Below are positions 34,762-44,219 of a stretch of DNA of 64,000 bases, piece after piece. The notes beneath the pieces were generated by a model. That model was given only the letters and a program-made list of their open reading frames with translations. It made no database searches and was not told the origin of the DNA. The translations under genes and the position numbers were made by a program. This DNA comes from Akkermansiaceae bacterium (lineage in GTDB: Bacteria; Verrucomicrobiota; Verrucomicrobiia; Verrucomicrobiales; Akkermansiaceae): the NCBI GenBank assembly GCA_021200315.1, contig JAJQGU010000015.1:26320-90319 (forward strand). Reading direction: 5' to 3'. Within the stretch, counting starts at the first letter, position 1. Every line of letters starts with the position of its first letter.

Positions 34762-36234
34762 TCAGGCGCAGGATCCGGGCCAGACGAAGAACCACACCGT
34801 GCCGAAAAGAATGATGAGCGCCGCGCAGATCCCCATGACAAGCCCCGTGGCGAAGGGAACCCGGACGGGCTCGTCGTCCTCGTCCGGAGACAGCCAGTAC
34901 ATGGCGCGGATGACCTTGAAGTAATAGTAGAAGCCGGCCGCCGCGCACACGATCATCACGGGCAGGAGCCAATACGCCAGCGAGGGCAGATATGTCAGAG
35001 TCTGGAACGCCGCGACGAACGAGAATAACTTCGCCAGGAAGCCGGCCGTGAGAGGCACGCCCGCCAGCGAGGCGAAGAACACCGCCACGCAGAAGGCGGA
35101 GAGAGGGTTGGTGACGGCAAGACCGCGGAATGCGGAAATCGCATTGCTGCCGCGGGCGAGGCGCACCCGCCCGAGAGCGAAGAACGCGCCCATGGTGGCC
35201 AGCATATAGGCGGCGAGATAGAAGACGAGCGGCCCCGTATAGCCCTCAAACGACCCGGGAAAGAGATAGAGAACCAAGATGAAACCGGCCTGGGCGATCG
35301 AGGAATAGCCCAGCAGCCGCTTCATGTCGTTCTGGGGGATGGCCCCCAAGTTCCCCACCAGCAGCGGGGCGGCCGCCACGCACCCGAACGTCAGCAGCAC
35401 GTCCTCCATACCCGGGGCAAAGATAACGCGAAACGCCCCGAAAATGGACGTCAGCGCGGCGAAGCCGGCTATCTTCGAGGCCACGGACAGGAAAGACGTC
35501 ACCGGAACGGGCGCGCCCTGGTAGACATCCGGTATCCACACGTGCATCGGGAAGGCGCCCACCTTGAAAGAAACCGCGGCCAGCAGCAGAGCCAGCGCCA
35601 GAAGAACGCCCTTGATCAACTGCCCCTGTTCGCTCAGAGAACGCGCCAGCGTGGCCGGCTCAAGCAGGAAAGAGCCCGTCATGCCGAAATACCACGCAAT
35701 GCCCAACACGAGGAAGCCCGTGCTCAACGCGCCCATAACCAGGTATTTGACACCCGCCTCCACAGAGCCCGGGACTTTCCGGTAGAACCCGGCCATCGCA
35801 TACGAAGAGAGGGAAAGAACCTCCAACCCCACGAAGAGGAGCACCAGATCCTGCGCCTTCGCCATCACGGAAACGCCGGCACAGGCGATCAGCGGCAGGA
35901 CATAGAACTCACCCGAGCCCTCGGCATAGCGCCCCTCTCCGGAAGCGGCCTCCGTGACCTTCGCATAGTCAAAGGCCAGAAGGAGCATCAGCCCCGTGGA
36001 CAGAGCGGCCAGGCACGAAAAGACCGAACCCGCGGAAGGGAGCGGATGCGCCAGAGCCCAGGCCGCGCCGAAAGCGCCCAGCGCGCCGATCATGCCCAAA
36101 ACCCGTTTGGGAAGAGTCTTCCAGAAACAGTCGAACGCAAGAAGCACGGCCGCCAAACCGACCAAGAAAAGTTCAGGGCCGAATTCGTTCCATGAATAAT
36201 CGCCGCACAGGGCGTTTGCAATAGGTGTGATCAT
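34762..36234 (-). CDS. nuoN: NADH-quinone oxidoreductase subunit N
   Basis: 490 residues, about 14 membrane segments, antiporter-like proton-pumping subunit. Family features: VLLFVGLEVLSLSSYAMAG with the key Glu, and the Lys-bearing SFKVGAFPMHVWIPDVYQGAP. The start ATG at 36234 gives MITPIANALCGDY; upstream in-frame codons overlap nuoM's end and are not needed. Last gene of the nuo operon, 22 bases after nuoM. Confidence 0.95.
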   Translation of the reverse strand: MITPIANALCGDYSWNEFGPELFLVGLAAVLLAFDCFWKTLPKRVLGMIGALGAFGAAWALAHPLPSAGSVFSCLAALSTGLMLLLAFDYAKVTEAASGEGRYAEGSGEFYVLPLIACAGVSVMAKAQDLVLLFVGLEVLSLSSYAMAGFYRKVPGSVEAGVKYLVMGALSTGFLVLGIAWYFGMTGSFLLEPATLARSLSEQGQLIKGVLLALALLLAAVSFKVGAFPMHVWIPDVYQGAPVPVTSFLSVASKIAGFAALTSIFGAFRVIFAPGMEDVLLTFGCVAAAPLLVGNLGAIPQNDMKRLLGYSSIAQAGFILVLYLFPGSFEGYTGPLVFYLAAYMLATMGAFFALGRVRLARGSNAISAFRGLAVTNPLSAFCVAVFFASLAGVPLTAGFLAKLFSFVAAFQTLTYLPSLAYWLLPVMIVCAAAGFYYYFKVIRAMYWLSPDEDDEPVRVPFATGLVMGICAALIILFGTVWFFVWPGSCA

Positions 36235-36256
36235 CGTAATAGTTGACAATGGGAGT

Positions 36257-37705
36257 TCAAGAGAAGAGACCGGCAATGAGGAACGGACAGAGACCGAAGA
36301 AAACGAGCCAGAAAGCCAGGAAGCCGGCGGCGGCGAGATCGCGGCCGCAGAAGCCGCCCGCGGCGCGCTCCGACGCACGGCTGGTCTCCCCCTCGAAAAT
36401 GGAGCGGAAGGCGCGCAGCATATAGACCGCGCTGATCACGAGCCCCCACAGGGCCACGATCGTGGCGATCTGCACATGCCCCAGCGCCAGGATCCCCTCC
36501 GAGGGACGCCAGCCCCAGAACCCGGAGAAGAAAATCGCGATCTCCCCGGGGAAATTGGCCAGCAGCGGCAGGCCGATCGACGCGAGCGCGGCCAGGCCGA
36601 ACAGGAACCCCAAAACGGGCAGCTTGGACGCCAAGCCGCCGAGGGCGGAAATTTCGAGCGTGCGGGTACGGTCTTCAATGCGTGCCGCCAGCAGGAACAG
36701 CAGGGCGATGCTCAAACCGTGCCCCAACATCAGCAGCGCCGCGCCGCGCACGGCCCATTCGTTCTGGCCGCCGCAGGCCACATAGGCGGCAAAGGCCAGG
36801 AAGATATACCCCATATGCATCACCGAGGAATTGCCGAGCAGGGAATCGAGCCGCTTCTGGTTGACGGTCACGTAGCCCACCCAGATCACATTACCCAGGA
36901 GGCAGACGAGAAGAATATCGTTCAGCAGCCCGGAGAAGGCGGCAATCTGGGGACCCAGAGCCGAGCCGATCATGAAAAGCCCGTAGAGGCCGAACTTCTT
37001 CAGCACCCCCGCATGCATCATGGCCACGGGCGCGGGAGCCGAGGCGTACGCGGGAGCCGCCCAGGAATGGAAGGGAAAGAGCGAGATCAACGTACCGAAA
37101 CCGCCCAGCAGCAGAGCCGCCGTGGCGAAGGGATACTCGAGCTCCCCGCCGAGAGCCGCACTCTGGGCAATCTGCGTGAAATTGAAGCCCATCTGAGCCC
37201 CGAGCAGAAGCAGCCCCGCCAACAGCACCATCGACGCGGCGCCCAAATAGAGCGTGATCCTCCACGCAATGGAGCGGCGGTCGCCACGGCCGAAGCGGCC
37301 GATCATCACGAAAGTGGGGATGAGGGCCAGCTCGTGAAAGGCAAAGAAAGAAATGATATTGTCGGAGAGGAAAGCGCCGGCGGCGCCGGCCGAAATGAGC
37401 AGAGTCGAAACGCACCACGATTTCTGAGCACCTTCCGGAGCCTTCAGGCCGACGACGGCTCCAAAAGTCACCAGCACAGAGAGCAGCACCATCACCTTGG
37501 CCAAGGGCGGCCCGAGCGTCAACTGCAGGGGAATGCCGCCCACGCAGGACCACCACTCGGGGCAGGCGTCATAAAAGACCACGGCGGCCACACCCAACAC
37601 GAGCGTGAACGCGGCCGCCAGCAGAGACACCGGACGGGCGGGGAAACGAGCCAGACCGATCAGAAACGCAGCCAGAACGGGAATAATAATGAGCCAAACG
37701 AGCAT
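36257..37705 (-). CDS. nuoM: NADH-quinone oxidoreductase subunit M
   Basis: 482 residues, antiporter-like proton-pumping membrane subunit. Conserved FFAFHELALIPTFVMIGRFG (TM5 Glu), a central Lys region and FPFHSWAAPAYASAPAPVAMMHAGVLKK. Spacing to nuoL is 23 bases. Confidence 0.95.
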   Translation of the reverse strand: MLVWLIIIPVLAAFLIGLARFPARPVSLLAAAFTLVLGVAAVVFYDACPEWWSCVGGIPLQLTLGPPLAKVMVLLSVLVTFGAVVGLKAPEGAQKSWCVSTLLISAGAAGAFLSDNIISFFAFHELALIPTFVMIGRFGRGDRRSIAWRITLYLGAASMVLLAGLLLLGAQMGFNFTQIAQSAALGGELEYPFATAALLLGGFGTLISLFPFHSWAAPAYASAPAPVAMMHAGVLKKFGLYGLFMIGSALGPQIAAFSGLLNDILLVCLLGNVIWVGYVTVNQKRLDSLLGNSSVMHMGYIFLAFAAYVACGGQNEWAVRGAALLMLGHGLSIALLFLLAARIEDRTRTLEISALGGLASKLPVLGFLFGLAALASIGLPLLANFPGEIAIFFSGFWGWRPSEGILALGHVQIATIVALWGLVISAVYMLRAFRSIFEGETSRASERAAGGFCGRDLAAAGFLAFWLVFFGLCPFLIAGLFS

Positions 37706-37728
37706 GACAGAACGAACAATTTTTGGGT

Positions 37729-39576
37729 TTAAAGAACGATATGCAGAGCCAGGAAGAAAATGAGGAAGAGCAGCCCCAACGCCATCACGAGCGCATACGC
37801 GCGCAGGCAGCCCGCCTGCATACGGCGCAGGAGGCCGCCGATCCAGGCGACGAAGCGGGCGGCGCCCTGCACCAGCAAGCCGCCGATGACGAATTGATCG
37901 AAGAAATCAATCAGCATGGAAAGCCAGCGCTGCACGCCGCGAATCAGGACGCAGTCATAGAACTTGTCAATATAGAGCCGATTGGCCAGAGCCCGGGAAA
38001 CAGAACTGCCCGAGAGCGCGTCCCGCTCCGGCGCACGGCCGTAAAGCGCGAAGGCGGCCAGAAGCCCCAGAGCCAGCGCCCCCAGAGACACATAGAAGGG
38101 CAGCCCCATGGAAAAGCCGCGGACAGCGAACGTATCGAAAGGAACCAGTTCGTCCGCGAGGAACCCATAGCCCGAAACAACGGCGAGAACGGCAAGAACC
38201 ACCAAGGGGAGAGCCATGCTCGGGCCCACCTCCCTCGCCTGCCCGGCCTTTTCACTGCGGGGGGCTCCGCGGAAAGCCACGAGCACGAGGCGAGTCATGT
38301 AGAAAGTCGTCAGCATGGCGACGCCCGCGCCCACCCAGAAATAAGCGGGGCTCTTTTCCAGAGCCGCGTCGAGAATGGCCTCTTTCGAGAAGAAACCCGA
38401 CGTGCCCGGAACGGCGATCAGCGCCGCCGTGCCGAGCAGAAAGCAGAGGGACGTCACCTTCATGCGCCCGCCGAGGCCGCCCATCTTCCAGATATTCTGT
38501 TCGTGGCGGCAGGCGACAATCACCGCGCCGGCGCCCAGGAAGAGGAGAGCCTTGAACCAAGCGTGCGTGTACAGATGGAACATGGCGGCCTCGCCCGCGC
38601 AGAGCCCCACGGCCATCACCATGTAACCCAGCTGGGAGAGCGTGGAATAGGCGAGCACGCGTTTGATGTCATCCTGCTGCGCCGCCATGAACGCGGCGAG
38701 CACCGCCGTGAGCGCGCCGATCAGGGAAATCACCTGGCCGGCCGTTTCGGTGAAAGCTTCCGCACCCATCGACGTCTGGAGGCGCACCAGCATATAGACG
38801 CCGGCGGCCACCATCGTGGCGGCATGAATCAGAGCCGACACGGGAGTGGGGCCTTCCATGGCGTCCGGCAGCCACACATGCAGCGGAAACTGGGCGGACT
38901 TGCCCACCGCGCCGCAGAAGAGACAGAGAACGACGGCCGTCAGGACGCAGGATGAAACGCCGGAAAGGTCCATTTTCATGGCGGCGAAATCCAGCGTGCC
39001 GAACACGCCCCACGCCAGCAAAATGCCGGCCAGGAAGCCGAAATCGCCCACACGGTTGGTGATGAACGCCTTCTTGGCGGCATCCGCCGCCGAGGGCTTC
39101 TTGTACCAGTGGCCGATGAGCAGGTAGGAGGAAAAGCCCACGAGCTCCCAGAAGATGAACGTCATCGCCAGATTCGAGGAAAGCACGATGCCCGTCATCG
39201 AGAACATGAAAATGCTCAGCCCGGCGAAGTAGCGGCCGATGCCCCCGTCGCCCTTCATGTAACCCCAGGAGAAAATGTGCACCAGCAGGCCGATGCCCGT
39301 CACCACCACCATCATGCGCACGGAGAGGGCATCGAGCGTCAGCCCCAGGGAAATACCTCCGCCGCCGCCGTCCAGCGGAAGCCAGGCGAATTCATCGGGA
39401 AACTCCCCATCGGCCAGCCCCGCCGCCAGGAGAACGGAAAGCCCAAACGTCACCAGCACGGCAAAAGTGCCCGTCAACGCCGCCAGAGAATCCCGCCTGG
39501 CGAAGGCGAACCAGTTGACCGCCGCCACGGCGAGGGGGAGAAACAGGAGAACCCATGCAAGATTAGCCATGTTCAT
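37729..39576 (-). CDS. nuoL: NADH-quinone oxidoreductase subunit L
   Basis: 615 residues, the distal antiporter-like subunit with the long lateral helix at the C-terminal end. Typical motifs are FWELVGFSSYLLIGHWY, KSAQFPLHVWLPDAMEGPTP, HAATMVAAGVYML and DDIKRVLAYSTLSQLGYM. Translation may start at the first or third codon (MNMANL). Expected to pump protons with M and N. Confidence 0.96.
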   Translation of the reverse strand: MNMANLAWVLLFLPLAVAAVNWFAFARRDSLAALTGTFAVLVTFGLSVLLAAGLADGEFPDEFAWLPLDGGGGGISLGLTLDALSVRMMVVVTGIGLLVHIFSWGYMKGDGGIGRYFAGLSIFMFSMTGIVLSSNLAMTFIFWELVGFSSYLLIGHWYKKPSAADAAKKAFITNRVGDFGFLAGILLAWGVFGTLDFAAMKMDLSGVSSCVLTAVVLCLFCGAVGKSAQFPLHVWLPDAMEGPTPVSALIHAATMVAAGVYMLVRLQTSMGAEAFTETAGQVISLIGALTAVLAAFMAAQQDDIKRVLAYSTLSQLGYMVMAVGLCAGEAAMFHLYTHAWFKALLFLGAGAVIVACRHEQNIWKMGGLGGRMKVTSLCFLLGTAALIAVPGTSGFFSKEAILDAALEKSPAYFWVGAGVAMLTTFYMTRLVLVAFRGAPRSEKAGQAREVGPSMALPLVVLAVLAVVSGYGFLADELVPFDTFAVRGFSMGLPFYVSLGALALGLLAAFALYGRAPERDALSGSSVSRALANRLYIDKFYDCVLIRGVQRWLSMLIDFFDQFVIGGLLVQGAARFVAWIGGLLRRMQAGCLRAYALVMALGLLFLIFFLALHIVL

Positions 39577-39610
39577 TGTCGGAAAAGAGTGGGTAATTCA
39601 GGAAGCGCGA

Positions 39611-39928
39611 TCAGTCCTTCAAGGAGTTCATTCCATCGGTGTCCAGCGTCTTGCCCGAGCGGCGGACAGAGACGGCCAGAGCCAGGCCGATGGCCACCTC
39701 CGCGGCGGCGATCGCCACGACGAACAACGCCATCACCTGGCCGTCATACACGGGCAGCCCCATGGTTCCGGCCGCCCGGGAAAAGGCGACCAGCGCGACG
39801 CCGGCGGCGCTCAGCATCAGCTCCAAGCACATCAGCACCACAAGGAGATTGCGGCGGATCAGCGCCCCGGCCAGGCCGACGGAGAACAGCAGCCCCGAGA
39901 AGATCAAATAATGAGATAATGGAATCAT
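39611..39928 (-). CDS. nuoK: NADH-quinone oxidoreductase subunit K
   Basis: 105 residues, three membrane helices with the buried Glu residues (LMCLELMLSAAGVALVAF and VAIAAAEVAIGLAL), MrpC-like. Links the membrane arm channels. 12 bases downstream of nuoJ. Confidence 0.95.
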   Translation of the reverse strand: MIPLSHYLIFSGLLFSVGLAGALIRRNLLVVLMCLELMLSAAGVALVAFSRAAGTMGLPVYDGQVMALFVVAIAAAEVAIGLALAVSVRRSGKTLDTDGMNSLKD

Positions 39929-39940
39929 AGCGGAAAAAGG

Positions 39941-40570
39941 TCAATCCTGTTTGCGGGAGCGGCGCCCCAAGGCAACGGCGCCCACAGCGCCGACCAGCAG
40001 AGCCGTGCCGACGAAGACAAAGGGAAGGTTGTAGGCGGTGAAAAGCGTGCGGCCAACGAGAGCCGTGTCGGGGAAGCCGCCCTGCTCCAGCCGGGTGCGC
40101 AGATCGCCCGGTTTCAAGGCAGCGGCCCCCCGCCGGGGATCCAACTGCGGAAGACATCCGCCCAAGCCGGCGGGGCGGGCGTCCTGTTCGTCCGCCGTAC
40201 AGCAAACCGTTCTGCACGCGCCCGGGAGAGATAAACTGACGTTGGCCACCATCCCGGCCAGAGAGGCCGCCACGGCCACCCCGACGAGAAGCGGCGCCGT
40301 ATCGAGCCGCCTCTTCTCCTGCCTCTTCACGTCGAGCATCATGATCACAAAGAGGAAAAGCACCAAAATGGCGCCTGCGTAGACGATAATCTGCACGACG
40401 CCGAGAAAGAAGGCGCCCATGCCGAACAGCACGGCCGCGGTGAAAGCAAACGTCAACGCCATGCTCATGGCCGATGAGACGGGGTTGCGCAGACCCACGA
40501 CCATGATCGAAGAGACCACGGCCAAAACGGCAAAGACGTAGAAAACGATGTCACTGACGGGAAAATCCAT
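39941..40570 (-). CDS. nuoJ: NADH-quinone oxidoreductase subunit J with Cys-containing insertion
   Basis: 209 residues from the ATG at 40570. The first about 110 residues are a normal NuoJ (VGLRNPVSSAMSMALTFA, FFLGVVQIIVYAGAILVLFLFVIMML). Between TM4 and the last helix lies a periplasmic-side region about 40 residues longer than usual, with four Cys (ACRTVCC, then GGC). Whether these form disulphides is unknown. 8 bases after nuoI. Confidence 0.92.
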   Translation of the reverse strand: MDFPVSDIVFYVFAVLAVVSSIMVVGLRNPVSSAMSMALTFAFTAAVLFGMGAFFLGVVQIIVYAGAILVLFLFVIMMLDVKRQEKRRLDTAPLLVGVAVAASLAGMVANVSLSLPGACRTVCCTADEQDARPAGLGGCLPQLDPRRGAAALKPGDLRTRLEQGGFPDTALVGRTLFTAYNLPFVFVGTALLVGAVGAVALGRRSRKQD

Positions 40571-40578
40571 GGCGATGA

Positions 40579-41145
40579 TTATTTGTACGGGTTCCACTTG
40601 TTGACCAGGCCGCGCCGAAGGCCGCCCAATTCATACAATTTTTGTTTGTTGTAGACGGCCTCCTCATGGGTGACCGGAGTGATGGTGTATTCCTTGCTGA
40701 GGAAGATGGCCTGTTCCGGGCACGCTTCCTGGCACATGCCGCAATAAATGCAGCGCAGCATGTCGATCTCGAATTCGCGGGGAGCCTTCTCGGGCTTTTG
40801 ATTCGGCGCATCGGACGAAATCGGGCCGGGGGTGATCCTGATGGCGCGGGCCGGACAGATGAACTCGCAGAGCTGGCAGGAAACGCAGCGCTCCCGCCCG
40901 TCCTCGCCGCGCACGAGCACGGGGTGGCCGCGATAGTAGGACGGCAGGTGGGCATCCCATTTGTATTCGGGATACTGCATGGTGACACCCACGCCGGAGC
41001 CGCCCAGCTCCTTCTTGTTGCGGCTCCTGCCCAGAAGGGAGAGAATGCAGTGCTTCAGGGTGACGGCGAGCCCCCCGGCGACCGCCTTGAGATAGATCCT
41101 GTCCCAGAACGAGAACTTGGGACGCTTGATCGGTGTATAGGACAT
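40579..41145 (-). CDS. nuoI: NADH-quinone oxidoreductase subunit I (2 x 4Fe-4S)
   Basis: 188 residues. Two ferredoxin motifs, CVSCQLCEFICP and CIYCGMCQEACP, bind clusters N6a and N6b, which pass electrons toward quinone. About 25 residues C-terminal to the second motif (ending VNKWNPYK) are usual for bacterial forms. Confidence 0.96.
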   Translation of the reverse strand: MSYTPIKRPKFSFWDRIYLKAVAGGLAVTLKHCILSLLGRSRNKKELGGSGVGVTMQYPEYKWDAHLPSYYRGHPVLVRGEDGRERCVSCQLCEFICPARAIRITPGPISSDAPNQKPEKAPREFEIDMLRCIYCGMCQEACPEQAIFLSKEYTITPVTHEEAVYNKQKLYELGGLRRGLVNKWNPYK

Positions 41146-41166
41146 AATCAGGAGATCATTTGGAAC

Positions 41167-42441
41167 TTACTTGAAGAAATAGAGGATGCCGGCGGTCAGG
41201 AAGATGTTGACGACGGCGAGCTCGAAGAACACGAGCCAGCCCAGCTTCATCACCTGGTCATAGCGGAAGCGCGGAAGAGTCCACCGCACCCAGACGAAGA
41301 AAAAGGTGAAGAAAGCGAGCTTCAGGAGAAAAGCGACGAAGCCGAAGAGAATTTCCCACCACGGCCCCCAGTGAGCCGCGATCAGGCCGTCGAGGCCGAA
41401 GCCGATCGACCATCCGCCGAGGAAAAGCGTGATCACGATGGCGGAACCGACCACCATGGCCGCGTATTCTCCCATGAAGAAGAGGGCAAACTTCATCGAC
41501 GAATATTCGGTGTGATAGCCGCCGACGAGATCCGTCTCGCATTCCGCCATATCGAAGGGAAGGCGGTTGGCCTCCGCAAACACAGACGTGAGAAAGATGA
41601 TGAAACTGATGAAAACTGGGACGAGAAGAACCCAACGCTGCTCGGTGAGTCCTTCTCCCCACAGGGGAAGAAGCATCCAGCCATTGTCGGCCTGATATTG
41701 CACGATGTCCTGCAGATTCAGCCTGCTGCAGATCATCAGCAGAGGAATGATCGAAAGCCCCATGGAGATTTCATACGAGATCAACTGAGCCGAAGAGCGC
41801 ACGGCGCTGAGGAAGGGATACTTCGAATTGGAGGCCCAGCCCGCCAGAGCCAGACCGTAGACAGACAGCCCGGCCAGCGCGAAAATCCACAGCGGGCCGA
41901 TGTCGAGATTCGCCACGCACATGGAAAGATGTCCGTACCTCGTCTCGACGCTGCCCGCAAAGGGGATTACGGTGGAAGTGATCAACGGAGGCGCCAGCAC
42001 CAGCGCCGGCGCCACCCAGAAGTACGCTTTGCGCACAAAAGGAGGCGTGAAATCTTCTTTCAGGAAGAGCTTGAGACCGTCGACCATCGGCTGCAGCACC
42101 CCCCACAAGCGGATATCCTTGTCCAGACGGAGATACCGGAAGAGACGGGCGAGCCTGCCGTCCCGCGGGAACCCCCAATAATCCAGCACATTGGCGAGCG
42201 GCTGCGCGGCCTTCGACCCGAAGCGGGAAAAGATGCTCAGCGGGATGCCCACGCGGTTCGGACCCACGCGATCCTGAATCCACGAAGCGACGCGGCGCTC
42301 GATCAACACCGAGATCGGGACGAAGGCGATCACCACGGCAAGGCAGACGATCAGCTTCAGAATCAGCGTAATGATGTAAAACCAAACAGGATCGGAGAGA
42401 ACCTCGTCACAGAATCGGAAGATGGAGTGAATAATTTCCAT
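41167..42441 (-). CDS. nuoH: NADH-quinone oxidoreductase subunit H
   Basis: 424 residues, about nine membrane helices; forms part of the quinone chamber. The signature ERRVASWIQDRVGPNRVG is at residues about 46-63, and AEANRLPFDMAECETDLVGG and EYSSMKFALFFMGEY carry the acidic channel residues. Longer than the roughly 330-residue norm, owing to extra N-terminal and loop segments. Confidence 0.95.
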   Translation of the reverse strand: MEIIHSIFRFCDEVLSDPVWFYIITLILKLIVCLAVVIAFVPISVLIERRVASWIQDRVGPNRVGIPLSIFSRFGSKAAQPLANVLDYWGFPRDGRLARLFRYLRLDKDIRLWGVLQPMVDGLKLFLKEDFTPPFVRKAYFWVAPALVLAPPLITSTVIPFAGSVETRYGHLSMCVANLDIGPLWIFALAGLSVYGLALAGWASNSKYPFLSAVRSSAQLISYEISMGLSIIPLLMICSRLNLQDIVQYQADNGWMLLPLWGEGLTEQRWVLLVPVFISFIIFLTSVFAEANRLPFDMAECETDLVGGYHTEYSSMKFALFFMGEYAAMVVGSAIVITLFLGGWSIGFGLDGLIAAHWGPWWEILFGFVAFLLKLAFFTFFFVWVRWTLPRFRYDQVMKLGWLVFFELAVVNIFLTAGILYFFK

Positions 42442-42462
42442 TTTAGATAGAGAGTGAAGTGT

Positions 42463-44202
42463 TTACGATGGATTTCCGTCGTTCTTCCGCTCGAGAAGAG
42501 GAATGCCGACGCCCGTTTCCATCACCTGCACGCCGGAGTTGCCGATGGAGCCCCATGTCAGCCCGGAGAGGCACTCGTGCTCCTTGGTCAGCTGAAGCAG
42601 GACATCCCGCGCCGAAGCGAAATTGATTTCTCCCTCTCCACCGAGGCGGCGGGCCAGCTCGAAGAGAATACTCCAGTCGTCACGCGCATGCGCCCGGGGG
42701 GCGATGGCGCAGTTGAGCCGCTGAATGCGCCCGGCCACATTAATCATGGTGCCGCATTTCTCGGCGAAAGTCACGCCGGGCAAGGCTACGTCCGCGGCGG
42801 CGACAGTGTCGTTGGCCGAGTGGGCGACGGCCAGCAGGTAATCGAGCTTCTCGAGCTCCTGAACGGCGAACCCGGCTTCGGCGGTCAAGTCTTCCCCGAG
42901 GGCGAGCAGTCCCCTGATGGAGCCGTCGCGCACCCCTTCGCGAATGGCAGCGAGACCGGCACCCGGCTCCTCAAGGCCGAGAATGAGCCTCGCCCCGTTC
43001 GTGTTCGGGTTGCGGTCCGCGCTGATCAGCATGCCGTCGCTCTCGCCCATGCGCGGCACGATATCGAGATGCGGCACTCCCAGCCGCTCCGCCAGGAGCT
43101 TCACCATGCGGAGCTCTTCATTCGTCATGCGCCCCGAGGCGATGATCGCGGTCTGTGCGGGAGAGAGCTTGCGCAGCTGCTCGGCGGCAAGATTCAGAGA
43201 AGCCTCCCAGGCTGCGGCGCGCGGGGGCGCCCCGGCGTCCGTGCGCACGAGGGGATCGGTCAGGCGGGCGGAAGAGTTGATGTATTTGTAGTTCAGCCGG
43301 TGTGAGTCCGGCATCCAGCATTCGTTCACCGCATCATTCCGGCGGGGCGTGATGCGGTACACGACGCCTTCGCGGGTCCAGATGTCGATGTTTGTGCCCG
43401 TGCCGCAATTGACGTCGATCGTGGGCGTACTCTTCAGGAACCACACGCGCATCTTGAAGCGGAAATCCTTCGATGTCAACGCGCCCACCGGGCAGAGATC
43501 AACCACGTTCATCGAATAGTTGCTGTCGAGCTCCCGCCCGGGATAGATGGTGATGCGGTTGAACGTGCCGCGCTGGCTCATGCTGAGCACGGGGTCGCCC
43601 ACGACGTCGCGCATGAAGCGCACGCAGCGGCCGCAGAGCACGCAGCGCTCCTGATCGAGATTCACGCGCGGCCCGACGCTCAAGTTCTTGCCCTTCTTCG
43701 TCTTGGCCTCGGTGAAACGATGGCTTCCCTGACCGTAGTCGTTGGAATATTCCTGAAGCTTGCACTCGCCAGCCTGATCGCAAATCGGGCAATCGAGCGG
43801 ATGATTCGTGAGCAGGAACTCCAACACGCTTCGGCGCGCTTCCGCAGTAAGGCGGCTGGTGGTGCGGATCCCCATGTTTTCCGCCACGGTGTTGGCGCAG
43901 GCGATGATGGGGCGAGGCATCCACTGAATCGTCTGATATCCCTGCTCGTCATAGACGGGAGTCTGGCCTGGGGCGAGACGCGGGGGCATCCCCTGCTCGA
44001 CCAGGCACATGCGGCAGGTGCCGGCGATCACCAGCTTCGGATGATAGCAGAAACAAGGCACGTGCGCCCCGACCGAATTGCAGGCGTCCGCAATGCGCGT
44101 GCCCTTTGGAAAGCGATACCATTTTCCGTCGATCTGGACGTTCACCTTGCCTTCGGCGGCGGCGAGATCTCTGGGTAACGTGAAGGTTGTGGTACTACTC
44201 AT
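42463..44202 (-). CDS. nuoG: NADH-quinone oxidoreductase subunit G
   Basis: 579 residues. The N-terminal 2Fe-2S domain (HVPCFCYHPKLVIAGTCRMC, IIACA), His-ligated 4Fe-4S (HPLDCPICDQAGECKLQ) and further 4Fe-4S sites (CVLCGRCVRF, DLCPVGAL) are intact. The following molybdopterin-oxidoreductase-like domain is shorter than in E. coli (about 900 residues in total there). Start ATG at 44202 (MSSTTTF), 17 bases after nuoF. Peripheral arm subunit. Confidence 0.94.
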   Translation of the reverse strand: MSSTTTFTLPRDLAAAEGKVNVQIDGKWYRFPKGTRIADACNSVGAHVPCFCYHPKLVIAGTCRMCLVEQGMPPRLAPGQTPVYDEQGYQTIQWMPRPIIACANTVAENMGIRTTSRLTAEARRSVLEFLLTNHPLDCPICDQAGECKLQEYSNDYGQGSHRFTEAKTKKGKNLSVGPRVNLDQERCVLCGRCVRFMRDVVGDPVLSMSQRGTFNRITIYPGRELDSNYSMNVVDLCPVGALTSKDFRFKMRVWFLKSTPTIDVNCGTGTNIDIWTREGVVYRITPRRNDAVNECWMPDSHRLNYKYINSSARLTDPLVRTDAGAPPRAAAWEASLNLAAEQLRKLSPAQTAIIASGRMTNEELRMVKLLAERLGVPHLDIVPRMGESDGMLISADRNPNTNGARLILGLEEPGAGLAAIREGVRDGSIRGLLALGEDLTAEAGFAVQELEKLDYLLAVAHSANDTVAAADVALPGVTFAEKCGTMINVAGRIQRLNCAIAPRAHARDDWSILFELARRLGGEGEINFASARDVLLQLTKEHECLSGLTWGSIGNSGVQVMETGVGIPLLERKNDGNPS

Positions 44203-44219
44203 GACGGGGAAGAAAAAGG

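Noticed and set aside
36227..37732. Large plus-strand frames opposite nuoM, nuoL, nuoH, rpoC and rpoB
   Set aside because: All are antisense to conserved complex I or RNA polymerase genes.
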